A stretch of DNA of 39,988 nucleotides from a virus. The stretch lies in IMG/VR virus record IMGVR_UViG_3300028610_000830, positions 1 through 39,988 of that record. One strand, written 5' to 3'. This document shows positions 30,495-37,764 of this stretch, piece by piece. The stretch's first letter is position 1, and every line of letters starts with the position of its first letter. The position numbers were made by a program, and so were the translations under genes. Below the pieces are notes generated by a model. The model had not been told where the DNA came from. It worked only from the letters and a program-made list of their open reading frames with translations, and searched no databases.

Positions 30495-30686
30495 ATGAAA
30501 CCACACGTCATCATTACTGGCAACGTAGTTACGGGTATCGAAGTTCATGGGCCGTTTCCTAACTTGCGGGAAGCAATCACATGGGGGCAAACATCTCTGC
30601 ATGCGGAAGCTGAATGGCAATTCATCGAATGCACGCCTCCAAAAAACGCCACCAATCCAAAGCCAAGAGAACCCGACCATGAGTAA
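30495..30686 (+). CDS. Small hypothetical protein, 63 aa
   Basis: An AAGGTGGAG ribosome-binding site directly before this ATG selects it over in-frame ATG and TTG codons further up. 'IITGNVVTGIEVHGPFPNLR' followed by 'EAITWGQTSLHAEAEWQFIE' is the layout of a widespread tiny phage protein (strand-strand-helix-strand with GPF and AI.WG). Function is unknown. Confidence 0.6.
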   Translation: MKPHVIITGNVVTGIEVHGPFPNLREAITWGQTSLHAEAEWQFIECTPPKNATNPKPREPDHE

Positions 30687-30882
30687 ATCACACATCAGTA
30701 ACATCGATGAAGCAAAGGAGTGGAGACTGTTCCAGAAATGGTGGAACAATCCTGAAATGAGAAAAGGCACCGCAAGCAAGGAGCAGTCGTGGGAGGCCTG
30801 GAAACGCACAGCTAACGAATTAAGCCAAATACATCATGAGCAATACAGAAACAATCACACCGGAATTGGAACCCATCGGTAG
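30679..30882 (+). CDS. Small helical hypothetical protein, 67 aa
   Basis: The ATG overlaps the previous gene by 8 bp. It is rich in Trp, Lys, Glu ('EWRLFQKWWNNPEMRKGTAS', 'EQSWEAWKRTANELS'). The 3' end overlaps the annealing-candidate gene by 47 bp, so the true end may be functionally dispensable. It includes a 21-bp inverted repeat (30728-30748). Confidence 0.5.
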   Translation: MSKSHISNIDEAKEWRLFQKWWNNPEMRKGTASKEQSWEAWKRTANELSQIHHEQYRNNHTGIGTHR

Positions 30883-31870
30883 CACGAGCGCCCTTGAAGC
30901 TGTGCAGCGGGCCGAGATCGACATCCAGATAGCGACCGCCAAGCGGTTCCCTAGGAATCTTTCGAAGGTGAGGTCTGACATGAAGGCTTTCGCTGGATTA
31001 GACAAGGAGACCGCCGAAGGCTGCTTCTACAAGATCCCCAGAGGTAATAAGAAGATCGAGGGACCGACTATCCGTCTGGCTGAGATAGCCATTAGCTGCT
31101 ACATGAACCTTCGCGCGGGCAGTCGCGTGATGCAGGTGGTAAGCGATGGAAAGTCACCCCATGTTGTGATTCAGGCGGTAGCGCACGACCTAGAGAAGAA
31201 CGTAGCCATCACCATCGAGAAGCGTCGGCGGATTGTTGGCAAGAAATCTAAGCAAGGCAGGATTGATGACGATGACATCAACCTAGCTGCCAACGCTGGA
31301 TCCGCAATTGCCCTCCGGGATGCCGTCTTCAAAGTCATTCCTATGGCACTCATAAAGCCTGTGTTCGCGCATGCTAGGAAGATTGCTGTAGGAGACCAAG
31401 CGACCTTGTCTGAACGGCGGGGGAAGTGCTTGGCATCATTCTCTAAAATGGGCATCGATGAAGACCGTATTCTGCAACATCTCAGTAAACAATCAGCCGA
31501 AGATATAGGCCTCGAAGACCTTGGGGACCTCATCGGCATCCACAACGCCATCCGTGATGGGGAAGTGAAGATTGACGATGTGTTCCCCGAGCAGAAGAGC
31601 CAAGGCTTTGCCTTCAAGTCAAAGGAGAGAAGGCCCACCACCGGTCCAAAAGAACTCCACGAGCGGGTGTCAGACTTGATGCAAACGACTCCATACGATG
31701 AGTCCATGCTGATAGCGATGCTGCAAGGCAAGAAATTGGAAGGCAAGAAATTGGCCGGGGAGCAGGTCACTCAGGTCATAGAACTAAGCGAGGCTACATT
31801 GGATTGGGTGCTGAACAATGCCGACGTTGTTACGGGCCAGCTGGCCATCGACGCAAAGGTTAAGCAATGA
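30836..31870 (+). CDS. Candidate recombination/annealing partner of the RecE-like exonuclease
   Basis: The 344-residue protein belongs to a phage family I recognise by pattern ('AEIDIQIATAKRFPRNLSKV', 'CFYKIPRGNKKIEGPTIRLA', 'AHDLEKNVAITIEKRRRI', 'NAGSAIALRDAVFKVIPMAL') but whose function is not established. The next gene is a RecE-like exonuclease, overlapping by an ATGA, and such exonucleases normally pair with single-strand annealing proteins. A tandem 18-bp repeat encodes GKKLEGKKLAG near residue 302. An annealing role is inferred only from context. Confidence 0.55.
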   Translation: MSNTETITPELEPIGSTSALEAVQRAEIDIQIATAKRFPRNLSKVRSDMKAFAGLDKETAEGCFYKIPRGNKKIEGPTIRLAEIAISCYMNLRAGSRVMQVVSDGKSPHVVIQAVAHDLEKNVAITIEKRRRIVGKKSKQGRIDDDDINLAANAGSAIALRDAVFKVIPMALIKPVFAHARKIAVGDQATLSERRGKCLASFSKMGIDEDRILQHLSKQSAEDIGLEDLGDLIGIHNAIRDGEVKIDDVFPEQKSQGFAFKSKERRPTTGPKELHERVSDLMQTTPYDESMLIAMLQGKKLEGKKLAGEQVTQVIELSEATLDWVLNNADVVTGQLAIDAKVKQ

Positions 31871-32721
31871 TCAACTTCGAGCCCAACACCGAGGGCGTGT
31901 TCTCGATGGAAGAGGAGCCCTACCGCGCTGCCCCGGGGGTGGCGCAGTCGGACTTGAAGATGCTTGCCCAGAGTCCTGCTCATTATCGATGGAACAAGGA
32001 GCACCCTACCCCGCCTACGCCCGCCATGGTGCTTGGAACGCTGACCCATACAGCAATCTTGGAGCCGAAAAGAATGGGTGGCGGCCAGCCTCTCTTCCAT
32101 GTGAAACCAGCCGGCATGAAGTTCTCCACCAAGGAAAGCAGGGCGTGGAGAGACGACCATCAAGACCTGCCCATCATCACCAACGACGAGCTAGACGCCA
32201 TGTCGGGCATGGCTCGGAGCGTCTGGGATCATCCCTTCGCCAGCGCCATGCTGGAGCGAGGCGAAAGCGAACAGAGCGTCTTTGTGAATCATCCAGGGAC
32301 TGGCCTGCTACGGAAGTGTCGGATAGACCGAACCACGACTGACGACGAGGGAGCCACCGTCCTGATGGATCTGAAGACGACTGACGACGCCAGCGTGATC
32401 GGCTTCCGCCGCACGGCCACCAAGCTACGCTACCACCTGCAAGCCGCCTACTACGTCGATGCGTGGAAAGACCTCATGGGGGAGGAGCCTGGATTCGGAT
32501 TCATCGCGGTAGAACGCGATCCGCCGTACGCGGTATGTGTTCACCGTGTTTCTCCGCGAGCGCTGGAGGCGGGACGCAGGCGCTACGAACCGCTACTGGA
32601 AACCTTCAAGACCTGCAAGGAAGCAGACAACTGGCCCGCCTATTCGGACATGTTCGAGACATTCGATGTGCCCGCGTGGGAAGAACGAGAGGTCGGGATG
32701 GACTTAGAACAAGGCAATTGA
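31867..32721 (+). CDS. RecE-like exonuclease, PD-(D/E)XK
   Basis: Resects double-stranded DNA for single-strand annealing recombination. In 284 residues it has 'SQSDLKMLAQSPAHYRW' (about 27-42), GTLTH (57-61), the acidic 'RKCRIDR' with Asp154, 'LMDLKTT' with Asp168 and Lys170, and 'LQAAYYVDAW' (about 191-200). These are the motifs of the RecE/DUF3799 nuclease family. Full catalytic set is present. Confidence 0.85.
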   Translation: MINFEPNTEGVFSMEEEPYRAAPGVAQSDLKMLAQSPAHYRWNKEHPTPPTPAMVLGTLTHTAILEPKRMGGGQPLFHVKPAGMKFSTKESRAWRDDHQDLPIITNDELDAMSGMARSVWDHPFASAMLERGESEQSVFVNHPGTGLLRKCRIDRTTTDDEGATVLMDLKTTDDASVIGFRRTATKLRYHLQAAYYVDAWKDLMGEEPGFGFIAVERDPPYAVCVHRVSPRALEAGRRRYEPLLETFKTCKEADNWPAYSDMFETFDVPAWEEREVGMDLEQGN

Positions 32722-32724
32722 CGC

Positions 32725-33057
32725 ATGAAAACTAAAGCCAACCCTGAATCAAACGTTCAACCAGACCTAGCAAAGTGCGGTGTTGCTGCATGGAACGAAT
32801 GGCGCGTTGCAAATATAGGTGTGAGGCCCAACCTCAGTGAAGCCGACCTCAGTGAAGCCGACCTCAGTGAAGCCGACCTCAGTGAAGCCGACCTCCGTGA
32901 AGCCGACCTCAGTGAAGCCGACCTCCGTGGAGCTATATTCCGCGGTACCTGTATCGACGGCGCGGATATAGGCGACGGACTCAGTGGGCCGGGGCACATT
33001 CTGTACTGCCTGACTGATAGACAGTGGGAGATCATCAAATCAGATCTGGCTAAGTAG
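32725..33057 (+). CDS. Pentapeptide-repeat protein, 110 aa
   Basis: The N-terminal part contains 'WNEWRVANIGVRP', common before phage pentapeptide tracts. Seven perfect A(D/N)LxxA units (about residues 36-70) follow, then three degenerate ones. The C-terminal 30 residues are not repeated. It likely forms a short right-handed beta-helix. Gyrase inhibition is known for some such proteins, but a tract this short does not prove it. Confidence 0.8.
   Translation: MKTKANPESNVQPDLAKCGVAAWNEWRVANIGVRPNLSEADLSEADLSEADLSEADLREADLSEADLRGAIFRGTCIDGADIGDGLSGPGHILYCLTDRQWEIIKSDLAK
32830..32934 (+). repeat. Seven 15-bp repeats (pentapeptide coding)
   Basis: Units of GACCTCAGTGAAGCC, four identical in the middle and single changes in others (A to C turning S to R). 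Near-identity at DNA level points to recent expansion by slippage. Confidence 0.95.
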
Positions 33058-33080
33058 GCGGAGGGAGCAGGAGAAACGTT

Positions 33081-33266
33081 ATGACTTATAGAGAATTGAA
33101 ATTAAAAGTGGAGTCCATCGCTAAAGAATACGGAGTTGTTGTTGACGGTCTTCAGGTGGTGGTTGGAGTTGGACCAAAGGCCCCATTACTTTGCAAGCCC
33201 GCCACGTTAGTTTCAGCAGCACCTGAATTGGACCGACTGGTCATCAGGGCGGGAGAAACGGTATGA
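33081..33266 (+). CDS. Small hypothetical protein, 61 aa
   Basis: AGGAG lies 7 bases before the ATG. A helix ('YRELKLKVESIAKEYGVVVD') is followed by strands. No family is recognised. ATGA overlap with the next gene. Confidence 0.55.
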   Translation: MTYRELKLKVESIAKEYGVVVDGLQVVVGVGPKAPLLCKPATLVSAAPELDRLVIRAGETV

Positions 33267-33484
33267 AGGCTAAAACAAATGCTGTTGGCGAGGTCATGCC
33301 GAAGAAGACGATGATACTTCGGGTTCACGCCGGGAAAGCTTCTGCCGGTGGATTTAAATATGAGATGTCCAACGCCATCAGCGGTCAGCCGATAGTCCAA
33401 AGCAAGAGGACTGGTAAGTGGTTCGTTCTTGGATGGGAGGACATTCTTTCTCTAGCCGTGAAGGCGGGTATCAACAAGAAATGA
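33263..33484 (+). CDS. Small hypothetical protein, 73 aa
   Basis: Beta-rich start ('KKTMILRVHAGKASAGGFKY') and 'GKWFVLGWEDILSLAVKAG' helix. Basic overall. Family not recognised. Coupled to the preceding gene. Confidence 0.55.
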   Translation: MKAKTNAVGEVMPKKTMILRVHAGKASAGGFKYEMSNAISGQPIVQSKRTGKWFVLGWEDILSLAVKAGINKK

Positions 33485-33491
33485 AAACCCC

Positions 33492-33692
33492 ATGAACGTT
33501 GAAGATTATCCACTAAGGAAGGTGGTGAGCCGAAGCTACCACTACCCCGCCAACGTGAAAATTTATGGCGTCTACGGCAGCACGACGCACCACTTGGAGT
33601 GTGGTCACTCTGTCGCTGCCAAGAACAGTGCAGGAACCCCGAAGCGCAAGCGGTGCCGGAACTGCTTTTACGCAAGGAGACAAACCCCATGA
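33492..33692 (+). CDS. Small zinc-binding protein, 66 aa
   Basis: A short strand region is followed by HHLECGH and KRKRCRNC, together a Cys/His zinc site of the 'LeCGH...PKRKRCR.C' type common in phage. It is likely a nucleic-acid or protein-binding finger. ATGA overlap with the next gene. Confidence 0.65.
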   Translation: MNVEDYPLRKVVSRSYHYPANVKIYGVYGSTTHHLECGHSVAAKNSAGTPKRKRCRNCFYARRQTP

Positions 33693-34042
33693 ACGATAGA
33701 AATATTATTAGCGTGGTGCGGGCAGAGTTCGAGGAGACACTCGCATCACTGACGGCCCACGGAGAGGGGAGCATACTGGTTACCTCAAAGGAGGCTACTG
33801 TGGCAGTCCTTGAAGTGCTTGACCGGATCGCTGCGGCTCAACCCCTTCCGAAGCCATTAGACATAACGGGCGTGGTGCGAAAACTGTTTACGGCTGGAAA
33901 CGGTGTCGTAGTGGATAGGTTGGTGCAAAGGGGTTCCGAGCGTGACTTGGGAGGATGGAGCGAACCAGCTATGGCTCGATTCATTCAGCAAGAGCTGGAA
34001 TCTGCGCGGTCTGCGCCTACAAGGAGAACAGAAAACCCATGA
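33689..34042 (+). CDS. Hypothetical protein with 'ITGVVRKL' module, 117 aa
   Basis: The start is coupled to the zinc-finger gene. Its central part 'PKPLDITGVVRKLFTAGNG' is echoed in the next gene and, more weakly, in the gene at 38341. The rest is helical. The 3' end overlaps the next gene as ATGA. Function is unknown. Confidence 0.6.
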   Translation: MNDRNIISVVRAEFEETLASLTAHGEGSILVTSKEATVAVLEVLDRIAAAQPLPKPLDITGVVRKLFTAGNGVVVDRLVQRGSERDLGGWSEPAMARFIQQELESARSAPTRRTENP

Positions 34043-34650
34043 GTGATTCAAAATTAGACCCGTGTAACGAGGCGTTCGAGGCGTCACTGGTGAACCCTAT
34101 AGTATCTGATGATTGCCCTGATCCACCGGAGGAAGCACGGCGGCATTGGGCCGTTGCGTGGCACGCCGCTCTGGAGTGGAAATCGAAGCAGGAAACCCCT
34201 CCCTGTAGCGGTCTAAACATAACGGGTGTAGTGCGAAGGCTGCTTCGGCAGGTGCTGGCCTGCGGAGTGGTGCCGGACGGGTCTAGGGCGCTTATCGTCT
34301 ATCAGCCCCTGGCTGAGGAGATACGGGTGGCGCTCGAGCGGTTAGAGAAAGAAGCCGCGGAGGGGGCAAGCAATCCAGACCCCAGCGACTGCGACACCAA
34401 GGGCGATCATGTCTACGAGCAAGGGCAGTGCACAGGATGCGCCCGCACTAGGGAGGAGATTGAGAATGAGGAGAAGCAACCGGATGTACCGGCCATCTTC
34501 AGTAAGCTGAAAGAGTTGTTTACTGAGCGCATGACCCACTATGGCAGCCTTCCTGCCAGGACTGGAGTAAACCACGCAGAGGCGTTCGATGAGGCTATTT
34601 GCATACTCAGGAATGCCAACCACGACCACCATGAGACGAACCAGAGCTGA
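34039..34650 (+). CDS. Mosaic hypothetical protein with 'ITGVVRRL' module, 203 aa
   Basis: Three parts can be seen: an N-terminal segment with 'ARRHWAVAWHAALEWKSKQE'; the 'NITGVVRRLLRQVLACGVVP' module; and a middle Cys segment ('GQCTGCARTREE') followed by 'HYGSLPARTGVNHAEAFDEA'. Cysteines are too few for a full zinc ribbon. It may be a fusion of small phage modules. Function unknown. Confidence 0.6.
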   Translation: MSDSKLDPCNEAFEASLVNPIVSDDCPDPPEEARRHWAVAWHAALEWKSKQETPPCSGLNITGVVRRLLRQVLACGVVPDGSRALIVYQPLAEEIRVALERLEKEAAEGASNPDPSDCDTKGDHVYEQGQCTGCARTREEIENEEKQPDVPAIFSKLKELFTERMTHYGSLPARTGVNHAEAFDEAICILRNANHDHHETNQS

Positions 34651-34864
34651 GATTGACGCGCTTCCAAATGACCCTGTTTTGCGCTATCGCGTGCGGGTTC
34701 ATAGAGTCACGCTGCGGCATAATATCATGACTACCGCAATGATGCTGGGCGTTCCAGCTAAAGTGGTAAAGCAGATCAGCGCCGAAGTCTGCCCTGATCA
34801 GAAGGCGCTCAGCAAACTCAAAAGGTTAGGAATTGGCAATGAGAACAACAAACCAGGCAACTGA
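34631..34864 (+). CDS. Small basic protein, 77 aa
   Basis: The ATG overlaps the previous gene by 20 bp. Predicted helices ('YRVRVHRVTLRHNIMTTAMM', 'PAKVVKQISAEVC') give a basic N-terminus with possible helix-turn-helix layout, though not convincing. Unknown function. Confidence 0.5.
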   Translation: MRRTRAEIDALPNDPVLRYRVRVHRVTLRHNIMTTAMMLGVPAKVVKQISAEVCPDQKALSKLKRLGIGNENNKPGN

Positions 34865-35165
34865 TTCACTCCTGGAAGCGACTAAGAACCTGTGCGTGGA
34901 GGCTAAGAACGCAGAAGCTTTACTCTCTGCTCGACGGTTATCGGATGCTCTCGAAGCTGCTCGTCAGGACGTGGAGCAGTGGTTGGACAAACCGGCTTTC
35001 GACCCCAAGCCGTCCGCAAGCTTGCTCTGCCGTGAAGTTCGGAAGATGCTGGGCTTGATGGAGAAGTTCAACTTGAGAAGAGAGGATCATGAAGACATGC
35101 TGACCGACTCGCTGAAGTTCGTTGAGCAGTGGTCGCAGAAACCAGCCAAGGAGGGCAAGGACTGA
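34839..35165 (+). CDS. Helical hypothetical protein, 108 aa
   Basis: The ATG at 34839 follows an AGGA-type ribosome-binding site. The protein is nearly all helix ('DSLLEATKNLCVEAKNAEAL', 'SLLCREVRKMLGLMEKFN'). Coiled-coil likelihood is moderate. The stop overlaps the nuclease ATG by one base. Confidence 0.55.
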   Translation: MRTTNQATDSLLEATKNLCVEAKNAEALLSARRLSDALEAARQDVEQWLDKPAFDPKPSASLLCREVRKMLGLMEKFNLRREDHEDMLTDSLKFVEQWSQKPAKEGKD

Positions 35166-35557
35166 TGGTAACCTACAGCGAAGAGGACGTAAGACGATTC
35201 ACTGAACAGCAGAACCGGAACAGAGCTATAGCGATTGGAGAGAAGCCCGCGCACATACCCGCTGACGCCGTCGAGGCCGGCCAGGAAGTGTCCGTGCTGC
35301 ACAAAGCTATCAAAGACCTGTGCGTCTCCCTTGGCTGGCAATACTTTTACAACCAGCCGCACAAGCGCAGCACGGCAACCAAGGGTCAGCCTGATTTCAT
35401 CATCGCCGCCAGTCGCGGTCGCACTTATTACGTAGAGGCAAAGGCTGGCACCGGTCGTCTCAGCGAGGATCAACAGTGCGTGAAAGAGCAGTTGGAAGCC
35501 AATGGGCACATACTTCACGTCGTTCGCAGCATGTCCGAATTCAAGGAGTTGATATGA
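35165..35557 (+). CDS. VRR-NUC domain nuclease
   Basis: A 130-residue protein. The core pattern is complete: 'EVSVLHKAIKDLCVSLGWQY', then 'TKGQPDFIIAA' (catalytic Asp), 'YYVEAKAGTGRLSEDQ' (EAK), and 'LEANGHILHVVRSMSEF'. Stand-alone phage VRR-NUC proteins cut branched DNA and are candidate junction resolvases. It is downstream of the recombination pair. Confidence 0.85.
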   Translation: MVTYSEEDVRRFTEQQNRNRAIAIGEKPAHIPADAVEAGQEVSVLHKAIKDLCVSLGWQYFYNQPHKRSTATKGQPDFIIAASRGRTYYVEAKAGTGRLSEDQQCVKEQLEANGHILHVVRSMSEFKELI

Positions 35558-35976
35558 GTGATTCCATTAAGCGAATCGGCCAACTCATCAGAACTCAGGA
35601 CAACCGCATTACAGCCGATCCAATGTTCTGCGTTCAGGAGGAGATCACCACATATGGGTTCGACCCGAACTATGCGGACGGTGAGACAGTATGGGTTGAC
35701 CCGAGTAACGATTTTCTGGAGGTCTCCACTTCTGAGTTCGATGTCGATAACCCCGGCGACCTGATCGAAACAGCGAAGCAAACTCGCTGGGAGACCGTCA
35801 TGATCACGTTCACCGAAGAGGGCTGCAAGGAATACATCCGGCTCAACGGACACAACCACCGAGGCAAGACCAGGATCTACGTTGAGTCATACCGCCGCTG
35901 CCCCGAGATGATCGCGATCCGAAAGTTCCTGATCAAGAAGGCAGAGGAATTGAACGAGCTGGGGCAGGGGGATTGA
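35554..35976 (+). CDS. Conserved phage hypothetical protein, 140 aa
   Basis: The start is coupled (ATGA). 'ITADPMFCVQEEITTYGFDP' and 'NGHNHRGKTRIYVESYRRCP' are well-conserved elements of a common phage family. Alpha/beta, no catalytic residues evident. Unknown role, often near replication genes. Confidence 0.6.
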   Translation: MSDSIKRIGQLIRTQDNRITADPMFCVQEEITTYGFDPNYADGETVWVDPSNDFLEVSTSEFDVDNPGDLIETAKQTRWETVMITFTEEGCKEYIRLNGHNHRGKTRIYVESYRRCPEMIAIRKFLIKKAEELNELGQGD

Positions 35977-35977
35977 G

Positions 35978-36196
35978 ATGAGCGCGACCATTCAAACAAT
36001 AATCACCTGTGATGGCGGGCTATCCTGTTGCCTAGGAAATGACTGGAGCGCTGATAGCTACATGTACACCGCAAAGGAGCAGCGAAAGCGAGCAAAGGAG
36101 AACCTGAGATGGAGGTTTATTGGCGGCAAGGATTTCTGCCCGGCTTGCTTCAAGCGGTTGAAAGAGATCGAAAAGGAACACCAACAAACTCCTTGA
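35978..36196 (+). CDS. Small zinc-finger-like protein, 72 aa
   Basis: Cysteines occur as C, CC and CPAC ('TCDGGLSCCLGND', 'DFCPACFKRLKEIEKE') around a basic helical linker. The shape is that of a short zinc finger with a C-terminal helix. One base after the previous stop. Function unknown. Confidence 0.6.
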   Translation: MSATIQTIITCDGGLSCCLGNDWSADSYMYTAKEQRKRAKENLRWRFIGGKDFCPACFKRLKEIEKEHQQTP

Positions 36197-36245
36197 CCTG
36201 CCCGCGAGAAGAGCCTAAACGTTGACCTAGCTTTTGGTAGAAGCC

Positions 36246-36614
36246 ATGAACTTAACAGACCAATCCATTTTGAGCTTCGCCTCCGCCCGAAAGGGAACAG
36301 ACCTCGTTGAGTTCACTGTTTACCACGGGGGCGGGGTTCGCTTTACCCCTAGTCCGAACGGCGGACAGGTTCGCTCCATACCTGGGTCAGGGGCGCGCGT
36401 GCCGGTGCGCGAATTCACCGGATCACTTTTGCATGCGATGAACCCAAAGGAAATTAAACTACCAAACGGCACGGTCCGTTGCAAAACAGTGGCTCTGAAA
36501 GATGGAGGGTTCCTTCACGTTGACCGAATAATGATCCCACTTGTCGTGCCTGCGAGGCAAAACAAGCCGCAGAAGCCAGTGCCGCGCAGAACGGTAGCCA
36601 GGAGAGCCCCATGA
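36246..36614 (+). CDS. Hypothetical protein, 123 aa
   Basis: The first ATG in frame is used; a TTG 12 bases earlier is also possible. It has a beta-rich core ('VEFTVYHGGGVRFTPSPNGG') and a basic Pro/Arg-rich tail. No family is recognised. ATGA overlap with the next gene. Confidence 0.55.
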   Translation: MNLTDQSILSFASARKGTDLVEFTVYHGGGVRFTPSPNGGQVRSIPGSGARVPVREFTGSLLHAMNPKEIKLPNGTVRCKTVALKDGGFLHVDRIMIPLVVPARQNKPQKPVPRRTVARRAP

Positions 36615-36853
36615 AAACAGAACGCTACAGCGAATTGATGACTGGTGACGAAATCCCATTGACGCCTGATGAAATGGCGGCTGGCTGGCACTGGTGTCCA
36701 GAATTCGACGATATGATGCTGGGACCTGGCATGAGCGAAATCCACGTCTGCATGTGCCACACGCCGCAGATTGACAGAGCCAGAAAGGCCACGCCCGAGC
36801 CTGACTTGGAGAATCCTGTTTGGACACTGCCAGCAACTGAGCCTCCGTTTTGA
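36611..36853 (+). CDS. Conserved small phage protein, 80 aa
   Basis: 'LTPDEMAAGWHWCPEFDDMM' and 'EIHVCMCH' match a family of tiny phage proteins (GWH.CPE.D..L..P...E...C.C). Cys/His residues could bind a metal. Function is unknown. Confidence 0.6.
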   Translation: MKTERYSELMTGDEIPLTPDEMAAGWHWCPEFDDMMLGPGMSEIHVCMCHTPQIDRARKATPEPDLENPVWTLPATEPPF

Positions 36854-36872
36854 AAACTCCATACCTCAAGTT

Positions 36873-36960
36873 CTACGTGTGTGATTTAGTCCGCACCTGC
36901 ATTTTTGCTGCCTCACTTGAGGTGGAAGAAATGCAGGTGCCGTGTCCAAGACACGCTTTT
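36873..36960 (+). promoter_or_regulatory. Mutually exclusive hairpins upstream of the replication genes
   Basis: GCACCTGCATTT (36893-36904) pairs with AAATGCAGGTGC (36929-36940), a 12-bp stem. The loop contains CCTCA-CT-TGAGG. CTTGAGGT (36916-36923) in that loop also pairs with ACCTCAAG (36873-36880), which would exclude the first stem. CGTGTC-CAA-GACACG (36941-36955) follows with CTTTTCC. The layout looks like an attenuator or switch ahead of the initiator gene. Confidence 0.5.
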
Positions 36961-36972
36961 CCGTGATTAAGC

Positions 36973-36996
36973 CGTGACAGTCACGTGACGTACCGT
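36973..36996. promoter_or_regulatory. Initiator-binding motif cluster upstream of the O-like gene
   Basis: CGTGAC (36973), GTCACG (36980) and CGTGAC (36984) overlap in a 17-bp stretch that contains the palindrome GTCACGTGAC. CGTGACGTACCGT (36984-36996) is the exact reverse complement of 13 bases inside the origin array (37393-37405). Confidence 0.6.
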
Positions 36997-37008
36997 TATT
37001 GTAACGCC

Positions 37009-37764
37009 ATGTTCGCGAAAATATTCAAGCAGATGTATCACTCCTCAATCGCGGAGCACTACAAAACCCGCGTGGTGTTCATGGACATGCTGGTATTAGC
37101 TGATCAAGAGGGGGTTGTGGACATGACGCCAGAGAGCATCAGCGCGATTACCAGGGCACCCCTAGAAGACGTTACTGAGGCTCTAAAGATCCTTTCCTCA
37201 CCCGATCCGGCCAGTCGTTCCATGGCACACGAAGGCCGAAGAATCAAGCTCATCGACTCTCAGAGATTGTGGGGTTGGGCCATTGTTAACTACAAGAAAT
37301 ACAGGAACATACGTAGTTCGGACTTGCTTCGAGAATCCAACAGAATCAGGCAGCAGCGGAAGCGTGACAAAGCGAGGTCGTCACGTGATGTCACGGTACG
37401 TCACGCGAAGTCACGACAAGTAGAAGCAAAGGCAGAAGGAGATACAGGTACCAAGAAGACCCCCCGTACCCCCCGTGGGGGTTTCGCTCCTCCTTCGATT
37501 GAGGAAGTGAAACTAGCTGCCGCCAAAATAGGCCTGCCCGACACCGAAGCAGTCAAATTCCACGCCCACTACGAGTCAAACGGCTGGCGGGTAGGCAAAA
37601 ACCCCATGAAATTATGGATGGCAGCCCTTACCGGCTGGAAGCTGAGAGCTAATGAAAACGGCACAAAAACTGGTAACAAACGTTCTGGAGCAAATGAAGG
37701 CGTCGTCGGGGAGCACAAAAACCCCTACGCCATCCCAAACGCAGGCGATGAAAAACGCTCCTGA
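37009..37764 (+). CDS. Replication initiator, O-like/winged-helix protein
   Basis: From the ATG at 37009, 251 residues; a GTG at 36985 would add eight. Residues about 5-105 are the usual phage replication domain: 'FKQMYHSSIAEHYKTRVVFM', 'LADQEGVVDMTPESISAITR', 'HEGRRIKLIDSQRLWGWAIV', 'NYKKYRNIR'. A basic linker (about 106-160) carries the origin-like repeats at DNA level. The C-terminal domain ('KFHAHYESNGWRVGKNPMKL' and 'WMAALTGWK') resembles the part that recruits helicase or loader. The order initiator then loader matches lambda O and P. Confidence 0.8.
   Translation: MFAKIFKQMYHSSIAEHYKTRVVFMDMLVLADQEGVVDMTPESISAITRAPLEDVTEALKILSSPDPASRSMAHEGRRIKLIDSQRLWGWAIVNYKKYRNIRSSDLLRESNRIRQQRKRDKARSSRDVTVRHAKSRQVEAKAEGDTGTKKTPRTPRGGFAPPSIEEVKLAAAKIGLPDTEAVKFHAHYESNGWRVGKNPMKLWMAALTGWKLRANENGTKTGNKRSGANEGVVGEHKNPYAIPNAGDEKRS
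37363..37415. other. Iteron-like replication origin inside the initiator gene
   Basis: GTCACG occurs at 37380, 37390, 37400 and 37410, exactly 10 bp apart (one helical turn), plus an inverted copy CGTGAC at 37363. The array encodes the basic linker of the initiator (about residues 124-136). A purine- and A-rich stretch follows (37416-37460), then two ACCCCCCGT repeats and a GC hairpin (37468-37482). Iterons inside the initiator gene are the lambda ori arrangement. Confidence 0.7.

Noticed and set aside
184-32934. CRISPR arrays
   Set aside because: All tandem repeats seen (39 bp, 6 bp, 15 bp) are contiguous coding repeats with no unique spacers.
32757-33038. Leftward ORFs opposite the pentapeptide repeats
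   Set aside because: Repeat-created shadows of the 15-bp units.
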